A DNA stretch of 64,000 nt from an uncultured Prevotella sp. (GCA_902495455.1 CABUXJ010000012.1:12487-76486); one strand, 5' to 3'. Positions 18,601 to 26,719 are shown, numbered from the stretch's first letter. Numbers and translations are program-made. The notes: a model not told the origin generated them from the sequence alone.

Positions 18601-18738
18601 GCGCACGGTGGCTCCGATGACACCCTCTCCGTCGGCGGTCTTCACCGTTCCGGTCACGTCGATTTGCTGCGCAAGGGCCGTCAGTGAGCCCGTGAGCAGG
18701 ACAATCGTGCAAAACAGGATTCTCTTGATCTTTTCCAT
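15613..18738 (-). CDS. SusC-like TonB-dependent fructan transporter
   Basis: A 1041-residue outer-membrane transporter. After the signal peptide (ILFCTIVLLTGSLTALAQQ) comes a carboxypeptidase-D-like domain (about 27-105). The plug domain has the Bacteroidota hallmark region VSVDEMMKEG...ALQGRVPGM and SIYGSRAANGVIIITTKRG. A 22-strand barrel follows, ending in a C-terminal aromatic Phe (ITFGINVGF). It would import fructo-oligosaccharides using TonB energy with the adjacent SusD. It is the first gene of the first fructan operon. Confidence 0.96.
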   Translation of the reverse strand: MEKIKRILFCTIVLLTGSLTALAQQIDVTGTVKTADGEGVIGATVRNESDGGTGTVTDYDGNFHMKASSGATLVISYIGMKTVTVKAAPRLDVTMEDDSRMMNEVVVTGYMTQRKADLTGAVSVVSVDEMMKEGENNPVKALQGRVPGMYVTADGNPSGAATVRIRGIGTMNNNDPLYIIDGVPSQSGMHELNGSDIESIQVLKDASSASIYGSRAANGVIIITTKRGKAGRLAVNFDASVSVSLFQTKLDMMNTEQYGRTLWTAYTNSGTNPNSNPIGYRYDWGYDASGYPVLHSMSLPKYLDKDNTIATSAGTDWFDEVTRTGVIQQYNLSMTNGTDRGSYFFSLGYYKNDGLIKHSSFDRISARMNSEYKLIGDIVTVGENFTVNRTSEVQAPGGIINDAMISLPMIPVHTVDGKGWGGPSTTMPDRQNVVRVNEYNKDNRYTYWRLFGDAHVNINPLKGLNLRSTFGLDYAQKLAMSYTLPYTNGFLNDDLSAVYMGQEHWTKWMWNAIATYNVTLGRHKLDVMAGTELNREDDINLSAYREDFAIISTDYMYPGAGTGQSIAGGGAGTYSLASFFGKVNYSYADRYLASFTIRRDGSSRFGQNNRWGTFPAFSLGWRLSEEGFMKGISSVVSDLKLRAAWGQTGNQSIDNTARYSIYDANYGTGDAPTYGTSYDITGSNGGSQLPSGFRRTQLRNDDLKWETTTQTNVGVDFQLFGGDLYGSFEYYDKRTKDILIKPSYIAVIGEGGGQWRNVGRMSNKGFELNLGYRHTTAYGLSYDINGNLSLNRNKVLFVPDDVASTGDFGGNGAMNIIGNSINRYAGYVADGLFRTQEEVDNYMALYDVRIGQPGLGRIRYRDVNGDGVIDTDDRTWIGDPNPDFTYGLNVTLRFRGFDFTMFWQGVQGADVDVSDIKKNSDFWSLGDMNANRTTRLLGAWSPQNPGSDIPAVSMSDLNNEARFSTYFIENGSYLKLRMLQLGYTFPEKIAKAAAMQNLRIYLSTQNLLTIKSSKFTGMDPENPTTGYPIPLNITFGINVGF

Positions 18739-18787
18739 TGTTTGCTGTTTTTGGGGTTAGTTGTTTCTGTTAATAGTAATAAAAAAA

Positions 18788-18877
18788 TCTGCCGCAAAGT
18801 TATCGTGAACCGGCCCGCAAAGATAAAAAATATATTTCAGATGATAAAAGAAATCGTTCATGTAACATTTTTAATGC
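18788..18877 (-). promoter_or_regulatory. Regulated promoter of susC with putative sensor operator
   Basis: The -7 box TAACTTTG (18795-18802) sits in a 16-base identity with 9988-10003. Upstream is the 18822-18877 block, comprising 25 and 22 identical bases separated by 4 variable ones, offset exactly 8800 from its twin. Such identical phasing implies a protein site that contacts RNA polymerase. Confidence 0.7.
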
Positions 18878-18927
18878 TTTTTGAACGATTTTTGGGATGC
18901 TTCGGCGGAACGCTGCTGATGCAAATG

Positions 18928-18979
18928 GATTTATTACAAGGCCCGTGTAACAACGTTACACGGGCCTTGTAATAAATCC
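18928..18979. repeat. Perfect palindrome, arms GGATTTATTACAAGGCCCG
   Basis: The arms extend through GGATTTATTACAAGGCCCGT and its complement around a short AAC loop. It lies upstream of susC and downstream of the sensor gene. It may be a terminator or mobile-repeat footprint. Confidence 0.75.
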
Positions 18980-19031
18980 GTTGCCTCATCCCTGATGTTA
19001 TGTCGGGGCATGTGAGGTGGCGGAAAAGTGA

Positions 19032-19146
19032 AGGTGTTGCCGAAGCACACTGTAGGGACAAATTCTTGTATCTGTCCGCCAAACAAATACATTATAGGCG
19101 GACAGATACAAGAATTTGTCCCTACAGTGTGCTTCGGCAACACCTA
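19032..19146. repeat. Long inverted repeat ending in the sensor stop codon
   Basis: Nearly 50-base arms (from AGGTGTTGCCGAAGCACACT) surround an AT-rich loop. The right arm edge contains the TAG stop (19144-19146) of the hybrid sensor. The rest of the gap 18739-19143 contains only this, the smaller palindrome and the susC promoter. Confidence 0.85.
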
Positions 19147-22041
19147 TCTGTCATTAGGTGTATGCCCGAAATGCTCCTTATAGCATTTTATGAAATACGA
19201 TGGCGATGAGAATCCCACTTCGTAGGCCACCTCCGACACCGTCTTGCCGCCTTCGCGCAGCAACTCCTCGGCACGGCTGAGACGGCTCAGGCGGATCAGT
19301 TCGACGGGCGTCGCTCCGGTCATGGCCTTCACCTTGCGGTAGAGCTGGACGCGGCTGAGGCTCATTTCGGCGCTGATGGTCTCGACGTTGAGGTCAGAGT
19401 CGGATATGTTTGCGGCAATGAAGTCGCGCAGACGGGTCATGAAACGGCTGTCGGCGGCATTGAGTGTAGGCGCCGCACCGCTGCAGCATCCGTCGGCCGG
19501 GGGATTGTCGAAAATGTCGTTGCTGTCGGCAATCCTGTTCTTCTCATTACTCCCATTATTCTCATGTCTCCTATTCTTCTCATCATTATAAACCCCGGCG
19601 AAGAGTTCTCTCAGCCTCCTACGGCTTTCGAGCAGGTTCTCCACCCGCGAGATGAGCACCTTGCCGCTGAAGGGCTTGGTTATGTAAGCGTCGGCACCGC
19701 AGTCGTAGCCCTCGGCGCGTTGCTCTTCGAGCGTGCGGGCCGTGAGCATGAGGACGGGAATATGGCTCGTGGCCGTCTCGCCCTTCACGCGCCGGCACAT
19801 CTCCAATCCGTCCATGACGGGCATCATGACGTCGCTGACAATCAGATCGGGAACGCGCTCCACGGCCATGCGGAGACCCTCGCTGCCGTCGGCGGCCGAT
19901 ATTATGGCATATCTGTCGCTGAGCAGGGATGATATGTATGTGCGTATGTCGTCGCTGTCGTCCACGACAAGCACCAGCGGACGGTTGTCGGAAGACTCGG
20001 CCGTGGTGGAAGTCAGAGACTGCGGGTCGGCCGTGGCGGCCGAATCGGAACCTGACGAAGGCGTGGCGGAGTCCCCGTCGCTCCCATCATTCCCATTCTT
20101 CCCATTCTTCCCATTCTTCCCATCACTCTCATTACTCCCATCTCTCCGGTCATTCTCACCCTTTTTATCCTCAATCTCGGCCGGCAGCAGCACCGTGAAC
20201 GTTGCGCCGTGGCCCGGCTCGCTCTCCACCGTGACCCGTCCGCCCATCATTTCGGCAAACGCCTTGACTAAAGCGAGGCCTATGCCCGTTCCGTCGGCGG
20301 CACTGCTGTTGACCATGAAGAAGCGGTCGAAGATGTTCTGCTGCTTGTCGCGCGGTATGCCCTCGCCCGTGTCACTGACGCTCAGGGCCACCATACCGAG
20401 ACTGTCGTCCGACGTTACGGTCAGCGTCACCGTGCCGCCGCGGCGGGTGTGCTTGATGGCGTTGCTCAGAAGGTTGTAGCAGATGCGCTCCACCTTATAC
20501 ATATCCGTCACCACTTCGATGCCGTCGGCCGTGCGGCAGCACAGCTCTATGCCCTTGCTCTCGGCCACGGGACGGAAACAGTCGGCCCACACGCGGGCCT
20601 GTTCGGATAGCCGGAAGCGTGTGACCATGAGCTCCATCTTGCCGTTCTGCAGCTTGCGGAAGTCGAGAATCTCGCCTATCAGCCTGAGCAGCACACGGGC
20701 GTTGCGGCTCACTATCTCCAAACGGTCGCGCTGCCGCGGGGTGAGGTTGTCGTCGCCGAGCATCTGTTCCACCGGATCGGCGATGAGCGTGAGCGGCGTG
20801 CGGAACTCGTGGCTCATGTTGGTGAAGAACACGAGCTTTGCGTTGGCTGCCTCTTCGGCCATGCGCCGCCGCATGAGCATGGCCCGGTAGGCCATGATGA
20901 AGAAAATGATGAGTAAAATAACGATTATAACGGACAACAGAAGATAGACCTTCTGATGGTTATATTGTGCTAAATAAGTGTCTATCTTGGCGTGAAGAGT
21001 GTCGAGATATTCGTTCTGCCGGGCCATCTCTTCAGCCTGCATCAGCATAACACCGGCATTGTCGCGGGTGACGAGCGCCGCCCGCAGTGTGTTTTCTTTG
21101 TTGTACGGCCGTCCTTCGAGGATGTTCATGGCCAGCTCCATCACTTTGTCGCCGCCCGTGGGATAGATGCACGAGACGGTCAGCGTGCCGTCCTGAACGC
21201 GGGCTATGCCACCGTCGGCACCGGGCAGGGCGTCCACACCTGCGAACAGCGTGCCGTCGACATCGGCTCCATAGCCTTTCATTGTCTCGTATGCTCCCAC
21301 GGCCATGCGGTCATTATGACCGAAGACGCAGTCTATCTGACGGTCCGTGTCCTTGCGCATCACCGCGTCCATTGTCTCGCTGCCGCTGTCCTGAAGCCAG
21401 TTGCCCGAGGGCGAGGCGATGATGTGGATGTCTGGATAGCGACTCAGCACGTCGGTGAAGCCGCGGTGACGCTCCACGGCCGGCGACGAACCGTCAAGTC
21501 CCTGTATTTCGACCACCGTGCCGCGACCGCCAAGCCGTGTGGCGACGAACTCTCCGATGCTGCGGCCTATCTCCACGTTGTCGGCTCCGATGAACGCCGT
21601 ATATTTCCCTGAATCGGTCTTGCGGTCGAGCAATATCACGGGTATGCCGCTGTCGTAAGCCCGGTCAACGGCCTCGGAAATGCTGGTCATCGAGTTGGGC
21701 GAGACGATGAGGAGGTCCACGCCATCGTCGATGAAGCTGTCGATCTGCGCCCTCTGCACCGTATCGTTGTCGTCGGCCGACACCACGCGGATGTCAACGT
21801 TGTCATACAGATAAGTGGCCGTGCGCAGTTCCTCGTTGAGCTTGGCCCGCCACGAGTCCTCGCTGCATTGCGCCACGCCGATGGTGTAGCGGCGCGGCGA
21901 ACCGCACGATGACACAATGAGGCACATCGTGAACATCATCCAAAGCCCTGCGGCCGCTGTCCGGCTCATTATATGCCCGAACAGCTGTCCTGCGACTGCC
22001 ATTCCGTGGCGCCGTCGCCCTCCTTCCTGTCGCGGTTTCAT
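19144..22041 (-). CDS. Hybrid two-component sensor-regulator for fructan use
   Basis: A 965-residue one-protein phosphorelay. The N-terminal signal or anchor is followed by a periplasmic type-1 sugar-binding-protein domain (about 52-330, YTIGVAQCSEDSW...FIGADNVEIGRSIGEFVATRL). A transmembrane helix lies at about 362-388. HisKA follows (phospho-His near 411 in NMSHEFRTPL), then HATPase, a receiver (Asp near 736 in SDVMMPVMDG) and an AraC-type DNA-binding domain at the end. This layout matches the B. thetaiotaomicron fructose sensor, which binds free fructose. The linker between HATPase and receiver (about 615-665) is Asn/Gly/Lys/Asp-rich and is encoded by TTCCCA repeats. The start overlaps sufE by 4 bases; a downstream ATG at 21969 is an alternative. 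Confidence 0.92.
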   Translation of the reverse strand: MKPRQEGGRRRHGMAVAGQLFGHIMSRTAAAGLWMMFTMCLIVSSCGSPRRYTIGVAQCSEDSWRAKLNEELRTATYLYDNVDIRVVSADDNDTVQRAQIDSFIDDGVDLLIVSPNSMTSISEAVDRAYDSGIPVILLDRKTDSGKYTAFIGADNVEIGRSIGEFVATRLGGRGTVVEIQGLDGSSPAVERHRGFTDVLSRYPDIHIIASPSGNWLQDSGSETMDAVMRKDTDRQIDCVFGHNDRMAVGAYETMKGYGADVDGTLFAGVDALPGADGGIARVQDGTLTVSCIYPTGGDKVMELAMNILEGRPYNKENTLRAALVTRDNAGVMLMQAEEMARQNEYLDTLHAKIDTYLAQYNHQKVYLLLSVIIVILLIIFFIMAYRAMLMRRRMAEEAANAKLVFFTNMSHEFRTPLTLIADPVEQMLGDDNLTPRQRDRLEIVSRNARVLLRLIGEILDFRKLQNGKMELMVTRFRLSEQARVWADCFRPVAESKGIELCCRTADGIEVVTDMYKVERICYNLLSNAIKHTRRGGTVTLTVTSDDSLGMVALSVSDTGEGIPRDKQQNIFDRFFMVNSSAADGTGIGLALVKAFAEMMGGRVTVESEPGHGATFTVLLPAEIEDKKGENDRRDGSNESDGKNGKNGKNGNDGSDGDSATPSSGSDSAATADPQSLTSTTAESSDNRPLVLVVDDSDDIRTYISSLLSDRYAIISAADGSEGLRMAVERVPDLIVSDVMMPVMDGLEMCRRVKGETATSHIPVLMLTARTLEEQRAEGYDCGADAYITKPFSGKVLISRVENLLESRRRLRELFAGVYNDEKNRRHENNGSNEKNRIADSNDIFDNPPADGCCSGAAPTLNAADSRFMTRLRDFIAANISDSDLNVETISAEMSLSRVQLYRKVKAMTGATPVELIRLSRLSRAEELLREGGKTVSEVAYEVGFSSPSYFIKCYKEHFGHTPNDR
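20085..20165 (-). repeat. Family D TCCCAT array inside the sensor gene
   Basis: A TTCCCAT(T)C-type unit is repeated in tandem and read in frame as DGKNGKNGKNGNDG. A weaker patch lies at 19545-19590 (ENNGSNEKN). The same units form intergenic arrays at 39.87, 40.5-40.68 and 51.8 kb. Confidence 0.8.
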
Positions 22042-22463
22042 GCTCCCTCCTTTGCCTTGAAGGCCAGTGCATACATGCGCATCTGCTTCACCATAGCCAG
22101 CAGTCCGTTGCTGCGGGTGGGGCTGAGGTGGTCTTTCAGGCCGATGCGGTCGATGAAATACAGTTCGGCGGCGAGGATTTCGTCGGGCGTATGTCCGCTG
22201 AGCACGCGGATGAGCAGGGCGATGATGCCCTTGACGATGAGTGCGTCGCTCTCGGCCGTGAAGCGGATATTGCCCTCTTCATAGTCGGCCTGAAGCCATA
22301 CGCGGCTCTGACAGCCGTCGATGAGATTGCTCTCGGTCTTGTAGCGCTCGTCGAGCGGCGTCTGCTCGTTGCCCAGGTCGATGAGCAACTGATATTTGTC
22401 CATCCAGTCGGAGAAGTCGGAAAACTCCTCGATGATTTCGTCTTGCAGTTCGTTTATTGTCAT
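22038..22463 (-). CDS. sufE: SufE-family sulfur acceptor
   Basis: A 141-residue SufE protein that takes persulfide sulfur from a SufS desulfurase for iron-sulfur cluster assembly. The reactive Cys is in LIDGCQSRVWL (near residue 51). Length and motif are typical. It lies 64 bases downstream of the U32 gene and overlaps the start of the fructan sensor by ATGA, so it is probably cotranscribed with both, an unexpected partnership. No sufS is nearby. Confidence 0.93.
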   Translation of the reverse strand: MTINELQDEIIEEFSDFSDWMDKYQLLIDLGNEQTPLDERYKTESNLIDGCQSRVWLQADYEEGNIRFTAESDALIVKGIIALLIRVLSGHTPDEILAAELYFIDRIGLKDHLSPTRSNGLLAMVKQMRMYALAFKAKEGA

Positions 22464-22526
22464 AATGCTGTTAGAGTTTTATGGGAGTTATGGGAGGTTT
22501 ATGGGAGACTATTGGAGGGATGGGAG

Positions 22527-23780
22527 TTATTCGGGAACTTTCTCTATCCTGAACAGCTTGTCGCTGGGCCGCACTTTCTCCGGCACGGCGATGCTGATGC
22601 GTGTCCCTTTGCGGGCGATGTCCACGGGGCCGTGGTCGCCGTGTATGACATCGGGCGTGACATAGAGCGCGCCGGTGGTCGGGCCGGTGATGAGGAGCTT
22701 GTCGCCGGGTGCGAACTCGGTGGCTTCGACGGTAAATTCGGCCACGCCGAGCTTGCTGAAATACTTCACGCCCTTGCCAACATAGACCTTGCGTTCGGTT
22801 GCGCAGGAGCCGTAGTGACGGTTCCATTCGCCCAAGGTCTGGCCCTGATAGTAGCCGTCCCAGAAGCCGCGGTTGAAGACGGTGGCCAGACGCTCGTCCC
22901 ATCCGTCCTTGCGCTCCTCGGTGAACGTGCCGTCGAGCACGGCGGTGATGGCCTCGCGGTAGCACTCCACGACGGTCTTGACATACTCCGGACCGCGGGC
23001 GCGGCCCTCAATCTTGAATACGCGGACGCCGGCCGCCATCATGCGGTCGATGAAGCGCACGGTCTTCAGGTCCTTCGGACTCATTATATATTTGTTGTCG
23101 ATGGCCAGTTCGGCGCCCGTCTCGTTGTCCGTGACGGTGTAGGAGCGGCGGCAAATCTGGACGCAGGAGCCGCGGTTGGCGCTGCGGTTGGCCTCGTGGA
23201 GGCTCATGTAGCACTTGCCGCTGATGGCCATGCAGAGCGCGCCGTGGCAGAACATCTCTATCCGCACCAGCTCTCCCGAGGGTCCGCAGATGTTCTCCTC
23301 GCAGATTCCGCGGTAGATCTCGGCCACCTGATCCATATTGAGCTCACGCGCTAAGACCACGACATCGGCAAACTGGGCGTAGAACTTCAGAGCCTCGATG
23401 TTGGAGATGTTGAGCTGCGTGGAGAGGTGGACCTCCTGGCCGACCTTGCGGCAGTACATCATCACGGCCACGTCGCTGGCTATCACGGCCGATATTCCGG
23501 CCTCGCGGGCGGCGTCGATGATCTCGCGCATCTGGGCGAGGTCCTCACCGTAGATGATGGTGTTGACCGTCAGATAGGTCTTTATGCCGTGACCGGCGCA
23601 CGTGGCGGCTATCTCGCGCAGGTCACTGATGGTGAACGTGCTGGCCGAGTGGGCCCTCATGTTGAGCTTCTCAATGCCGAAATAGACCGAACCGGCGCCC
23701 GCCTTGATAGCCGCGGCAAGGCTGTCGCGTGACCCTACGGGGGCCATTATCTCAAAATCGCTTATCGTCTGTTGTGTCAT
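22527..23780 (-). CDS. U32 family protein (tRNA hydroxylation/YegQ type)
   Basis: A 417-residue U32 family protein. The TIM-barrel N-terminus (EIMAPVGSRDSLAAAIKAGAGSVYFG) and the signature EMFCHGALCMAISGKCYMSLH, with a following Cys cluster (SCVQICRR), are intact. A C-terminal beta-barrel extension is present. Despite the name 'peptidase', better-studied family members act in prephenate-dependent hydroxylation of tRNA wobble uridine; that role is likely but not shown here. ATGGGAG-type repeats fill the 60 bases after its stop. Confidence 0.85.
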   Translation of the reverse strand: MTQQTISDFEIMAPVGSRDSLAAAIKAGAGSVYFGIEKLNMRAHSASTFTISDLREIAATCAGHGIKTYLTVNTIIYGEDLAQMREIIDAAREAGISAVIASDVAVMMYCRKVGQEVHLSTQLNISNIEALKFYAQFADVVVLARELNMDQVAEIYRGICEENICGPSGELVRIEMFCHGALCMAISGKCYMSLHEANRSANRGSCVQICRRSYTVTDNETGAELAIDNKYIMSPKDLKTVRFIDRMMAAGVRVFKIEGRARGPEYVKTVVECYREAITAVLDGTFTEERKDGWDERLATVFNRGFWDGYYQGQTLGEWNRHYGSCATERKVYVGKGVKYFSKLGVAEFTVEATEFAPGDKLLITGPTTGALYVTPDVIHGDHGPVDIARKGTRISIAVPEKVRPSDKLFRIEKVPE

Positions 23781-23828
23781 TTGTCTGTTGTCGTGTCATT
23801 ATTAATATATGTAACGACCGCTATGTTC

Positions 23829-25241
23829 TCATCTCACCACCACCTTGCGCACCGTTGTGTGCCGTCCGTCGGTGACTTTGACGATGCAGATCGTGCCGCG
23901 GCGGGCCTCATTGAGGCTGCCGAGGCGCATGCCGTCGAGCGTATAGACTTCCGTGCGAGCGTTTTCGGACAGAGCGGCGGATGCGTGGTTGATGGCTGAG
24001 GGCTCCTTGTCGAGGGCCGGCATGAATATCACTTCGCCCAGTGCGGGGTTGTCGTTCTTGTGGAATACGACGGTCTCGATGCTCTCTTGATCCTGTGAGG
24101 CGACGCTCTTCCAGTAGTTGCCCTGAGCGTAGACCGTGTTGGCGGAGTTGTTGTAGAGGTCGTAGGTGACGCCTCCGTTGCCGTTGTTGAGGAACACGTT
24201 GAGTCCCGGATTGTAGTCGTCGGCCGTCGGGTCTTCGGTCTTGCCGATGTTGACGTTGCGTCCTCCGATGACGGTGATGCCCCAAAGATTGTCCTCGATG
24301 TAGTTGCCGGTGACGGTTATGGTCTGCGTCATGTAGGGGTCATAGATGTTTATGCCGCTGCCGCCGTTCATGGCGTTCGTCTCATACTTGTTGCTGACGA
24401 TGACATTGTTGCGTATCGTGGCCGTCTGCTCGCAGTATGTGGCCACGCCGAAGCGGTTGTTCCTGATTTCGCAGTCCTCGATGAGCGTGTTGAGGTCGCC
24501 GGTGAGGCCGACGAGATTGGAGACGACGATGCCTCCGACCATCGTGTGTTCGGGTGCTCCGACGATGATGCAACCCTTTATCGTGACGTTCTCGGCCGTG
24601 GTCAGATTTATCTGCGGCGTGTTGGTGTTGGCCGTGCCGTTGGCCATGAATGTGCATCCGGTGATGGTCACTGGGTTGCAGTAGTTGGCGGCGCCGCCGA
24701 TGGCGCTTTTCGCACATTCCGTGAAGGTGCATCCGCTGATGAAGAACGACGCTCCGTTGGTGCCCATGCTGAGGGCCGAGGTGCCCGAAATGCCGTTGTG
24801 GCGGGTGAACGAGCAGTCGGTGAAGTCGGCTCCGGCGGTACCGAAGTTGCGCAGTCCGGCGTATTCGAAGTCGATGTCTCTGAACGTCGCGCGCTTCGTG
24901 TCGTTCTGCATATAGATGCCGTAGGGCTGGACAGTCTCGTCGATGGCGGTGAACAGGACGCGCTCGTCGGCCGCAAAGTCAGCCTCGCCTTCGATGCGCA
25001 GTGTCACCCGGTCGCCCATTCTGACGGTTATTCCCTCTTCGATTTTGAAGGCGTCACCGGCTGCTATCACCACGTTGGAGGTCATCGTGAATGTCTTTTC
25101 GTCGACGGTGACTCCCGTTCCGTCGGTCTGGGCGAGGCGTGTCATGGTCCATGTGGTGCCGTCGCCGGCCGTTGTGAAGTCGTCAGCCACGGCGGCGAGT
25201 GTCGTCATGATGGTCATGATGGTAAGTAAAATCTTTCTCAT
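23829..25241 (-). CDS. Secreted parallel beta-helix protein
   Basis: A 470-residue exported protein (signal MRKILLTIMTIMTTLAAVA). Repeated short beta-helix coils run through about 70-390 (for example DFTDCSFTRHN, VTITGCTFMANG, NTLIEDCEIRNNRFG, NVIVSNKYETNA), as in pectate-lyase-like or right-handed helix proteins. The C-terminal tail VYTLDGMRLGSLNEARRG...VRKVVVR is a type IX-like end. I see no recognisable lyase catalytic set, so substrate and activity are unknown. It is 48 bases upstream of the U32 gene. Confidence 0.75.
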   Translation of the reverse strand: MRKILLTIMTIMTTLAAVADDFTTAGDGTTWTMTRLAQTDGTGVTVDEKTFTMTSNVVIAAGDAFKIEEGITVRMGDRVTLRIEGEADFAADERVLFTAIDETVQPYGIYMQNDTKRATFRDIDFEYAGLRNFGTAGADFTDCSFTRHNGISGTSALSMGTNGASFFISGCTFTECAKSAIGGAANYCNPVTITGCTFMANGTANTNTPQINLTTAENVTIKGCIIVGAPEHTMVGGIVVSNLVGLTGDLNTLIEDCEIRNNRFGVATYCEQTATIRNNVIVSNKYETNAMNGGSGINIYDPYMTQTITVTGNYIEDNLWGITVIGGRNVNIGKTEDPTADDYNPGLNVFLNNGNGGVTYDLYNNSANTVYAQGNYWKSVASQDQESIETVVFHKNDNPALGEVIFMPALDKEPSAINHASAALSENARTEVYTLDGMRLGSLNEARRGTICIVKVTDGRHTTVRKVVVR

Positions 25242-25281
25242 ACGCTTATATGTGTTATATTGTGATTGCTGATTGACCCTG

Positions 25282-25289
25282 CAAAGTTA
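25282..25289 (-). promoter_or_regulatory. -7 box for the beta-helix gene
   Basis: Minus-strand TAACTTTG, 41 bases before the ATG; the -33 region is weak. Confidence 0.5.
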
Positions 25290-25332
25290 CGCTTTTTGTC
25301 AGATTATCGGCCTTTAGTAGCACAAAAAGTGC

Positions 25333-25340
25333 TAACTTTG
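25333..25340 (+). promoter_or_regulatory. -7 box for the YiiX-like gene
   Basis: TAACTTTG, 25 bases before the ATG at 25365; it supports that start over the upstream in-frame one at 25266. Confidence 0.55.
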
Positions 25341-25364
25341 CCGCGAAATAACAGGCATGATGAT

Positions 25365-26006
25365 ATGAAAGTCAATATAATCCGCAGACTTCTGCTCTTG
25401 CTGCCGTCGTGTCTCGCCGTTGCCGTGAGCGCCTTCGGCCAATCCGACACGCTGTCGTCGGCCCTGCGTGACTGCGACCTGCTCTTCCAGGTCAACCCCG
25501 GGGGCAACGCCATTACGGACGTTACGTCCGGTGTAGACGGGCTTGCCATCGACCATGTGGCCATCTTCGCCCGCCTCGACGGTCGTCCGTCGGTGATAGA
25601 AGCGCTGCCCGAACGCGGTGTGTGCGTCACTCCGGTCGACTCGTTCCTCGGTCGTCGCCGTTTTGCTGACGGCCGTCCCGCGGTCGTTGTGGGTCGGGTG
25701 GGGGAGCGGCTGGACTGCGCGAAGACCATTGCCGCGGCTCTGAGCTATGTCGGTTGTCGCTATGACAGCCTCTATCTGCCGGACAACGACGAGATATATT
25801 GCAGCGAACTGGTGCTGCTGAGTTTCGTGGACAGCACCGGCTGCCATATCTTCAAACCCATTCCCATGACTTTCCGCGACAGCACGGGCCGCATCCCCGA
25901 CTATTGGACGGAGTTCTATGCCCGCCACGGCATGCCCGTTCCTGAAGGACGGCCGGGGAGCAATCCGGGGGAGCTGTCGAGGAGGGTAAAAATAAATGAA
26001 GAGTGA
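25365..26006 (+). CDS. YiiX/YebB-like NlpC/P60-superfamily cysteine hydrolase
   Basis: A 213-residue exported protein (signal RLLLLLPSCLAVAVSAFGQ). The fold is the permuted papain-like one: D-C-D-L-L-F-Q opening, His in IDHVAIFARLDG, and the nucleophile Cys in IYCSELVLLSF. Members are thought to cleave amide bonds in cell-wall peptides or lipids; the substrate is unknown here. The last residues and the TGA stop (after VKINEE) are read from family A repeat A3, so the natural end has been overwritten. Confidence 0.82.
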   Translation: MKVNIIRRLLLLLPSCLAVAVSAFGQSDTLSSALRDCDLLFQVNPGGNAITDVTSGVDGLAIDHVAIFARLDGRPSVIEALPERGVCVTPVDSFLGRRRFADGRPAVVVGRVGERLDCAKTIAAALSYVGCRYDSLYLPDNDEIYCSELVLLSFVDSTGCHIFKPIPMTFRDSTGRIPDYWTEFYARHGMPVPEGRPGSNPGELSRRVKINEE

Positions 26007-26173
26007 AGAATGAAGAGTGAAGAATGAAGAGTGAAGAATGAAGAGTGAAGAATGAAGAGTGAAGAATGAAGAGTGAAGAATTTGCTACCGCCGTTCCAAC
26101 GTTACTTCCAATATTCGCAATATTGGAATGGCGGCAGCAACTTCTTCACTCTTCATTCTTCACTCTTCATTAA
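25994..26173. repeat. Family A inverted repeat, copy A3, with six tandem units
   Basis: The left arm is six tandem copies of the 14-mer GAAGAGTGAAGAAT, then TTTGCTACCGCCGTTCC. The right arm is TGGCGGCAGCAACTTCTTC followed by complementary units. It lies between the YiiX-like and methyltransferase genes. Confidence 0.92.
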
Positions 26174-26183
26174 AATAAAGATT

Positions 26184-26717
26184 ATGCGTAAACTACGAAC
26201 AATAGAGATGAAGCGTCTCACGGTCGACGAGTTCCGTGAGGCCGACAAGTTGCCCCTTGTGGTTGTGCTCGACAACGTGCGGTCGATGCACAACGTCGGC
26301 AGTGTTTTCCGCACGGGCGACGCTTTCCGCATCGAGGCGGTCTATCTGTGTGGCATCAGCCCTATGCCTCCGGCGGCCGAGATTCACAAGACAGCGCTCG
26401 GGGCGGAGGACAGTGTCGAGTGGCGCCACTTCGACACGGCCACGGAGGCAGTGCGCGAACTCCAACAGCGCGGCTACACCGTCTATGCCATCGAACAGGC
26501 GGAGGGCAGCACGATGCTCCACGACATGCGTTACGACCCGACGGCCCGTTATGCCATCGTCATGGGCAACGAGGTGAAAGGTGTCCATCAGGAGGTCATC
26601 GACCTTGCCGACGGCTGCATCGAAATCCCGCAGTATGGAACGAAACACTCGATGAACGTCTCCGTCACGGCGGGCATCGTCATGTATGAGTTTGCAATGA
26701 AAGGACCGAAGGCCTAA
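26184..26717 (+). CDS. TrmH/SpoU-family RNA 2'-O-methyltransferase
   Basis: A 177-residue SPOUT methyltransferase using S-adenosylmethionine on tRNA or rRNA ribose. Motif 1 is LDNVRSMHNVGSVFRTGDAF, motif 2 is AIVMGNEVKGV and motif 3 is IPQYGTKHSMNVSVTAGIVMYE, forming the knotted cofactor site. The start is set at ATG 26184 (MRKLRTIEMKRL); the longer frame from 26073 would translate the family A repeat. The exact nucleotide target is not identifiable. Confidence 0.88.
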   Translation: MRKLRTIEMKRLTVDEFREADKLPLVVVLDNVRSMHNVGSVFRTGDAFRIEAVYLCGISPMPPAAEIHKTALGAEDSVEWRHFDTATEAVRELQQRGYTVYAIEQAEGSTMLHDMRYDPTARYAIVMGNEVKGVHQEVIDLADGCIEIPQYGTKHSMNVSVTAGIVMYEFAMKGPKA

Positions 26718-26719
26718 CA

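Noticed and set aside
17170..18687. 505-residue plus-strand ORF opposite susC
   Set aside because: It is antisense to a clearly real TonB-dependent transporter, is His/Asp/Val-rich as expected of a frame shadow in GC-rich DNA, and has no domain.
22128..23354. 408-residue plus-strand ORF across sufE and U32 genes
   Set aside because: Covers two real minus-strand genes and has no family features.
26073..26183. N-terminal extension of the TrmH-type methyltransferase
   Set aside because: It would translate repeat A3 (FTLHSSLFIKIKI); the family starts at the later ATG 26184 and nothing forces the longer form.
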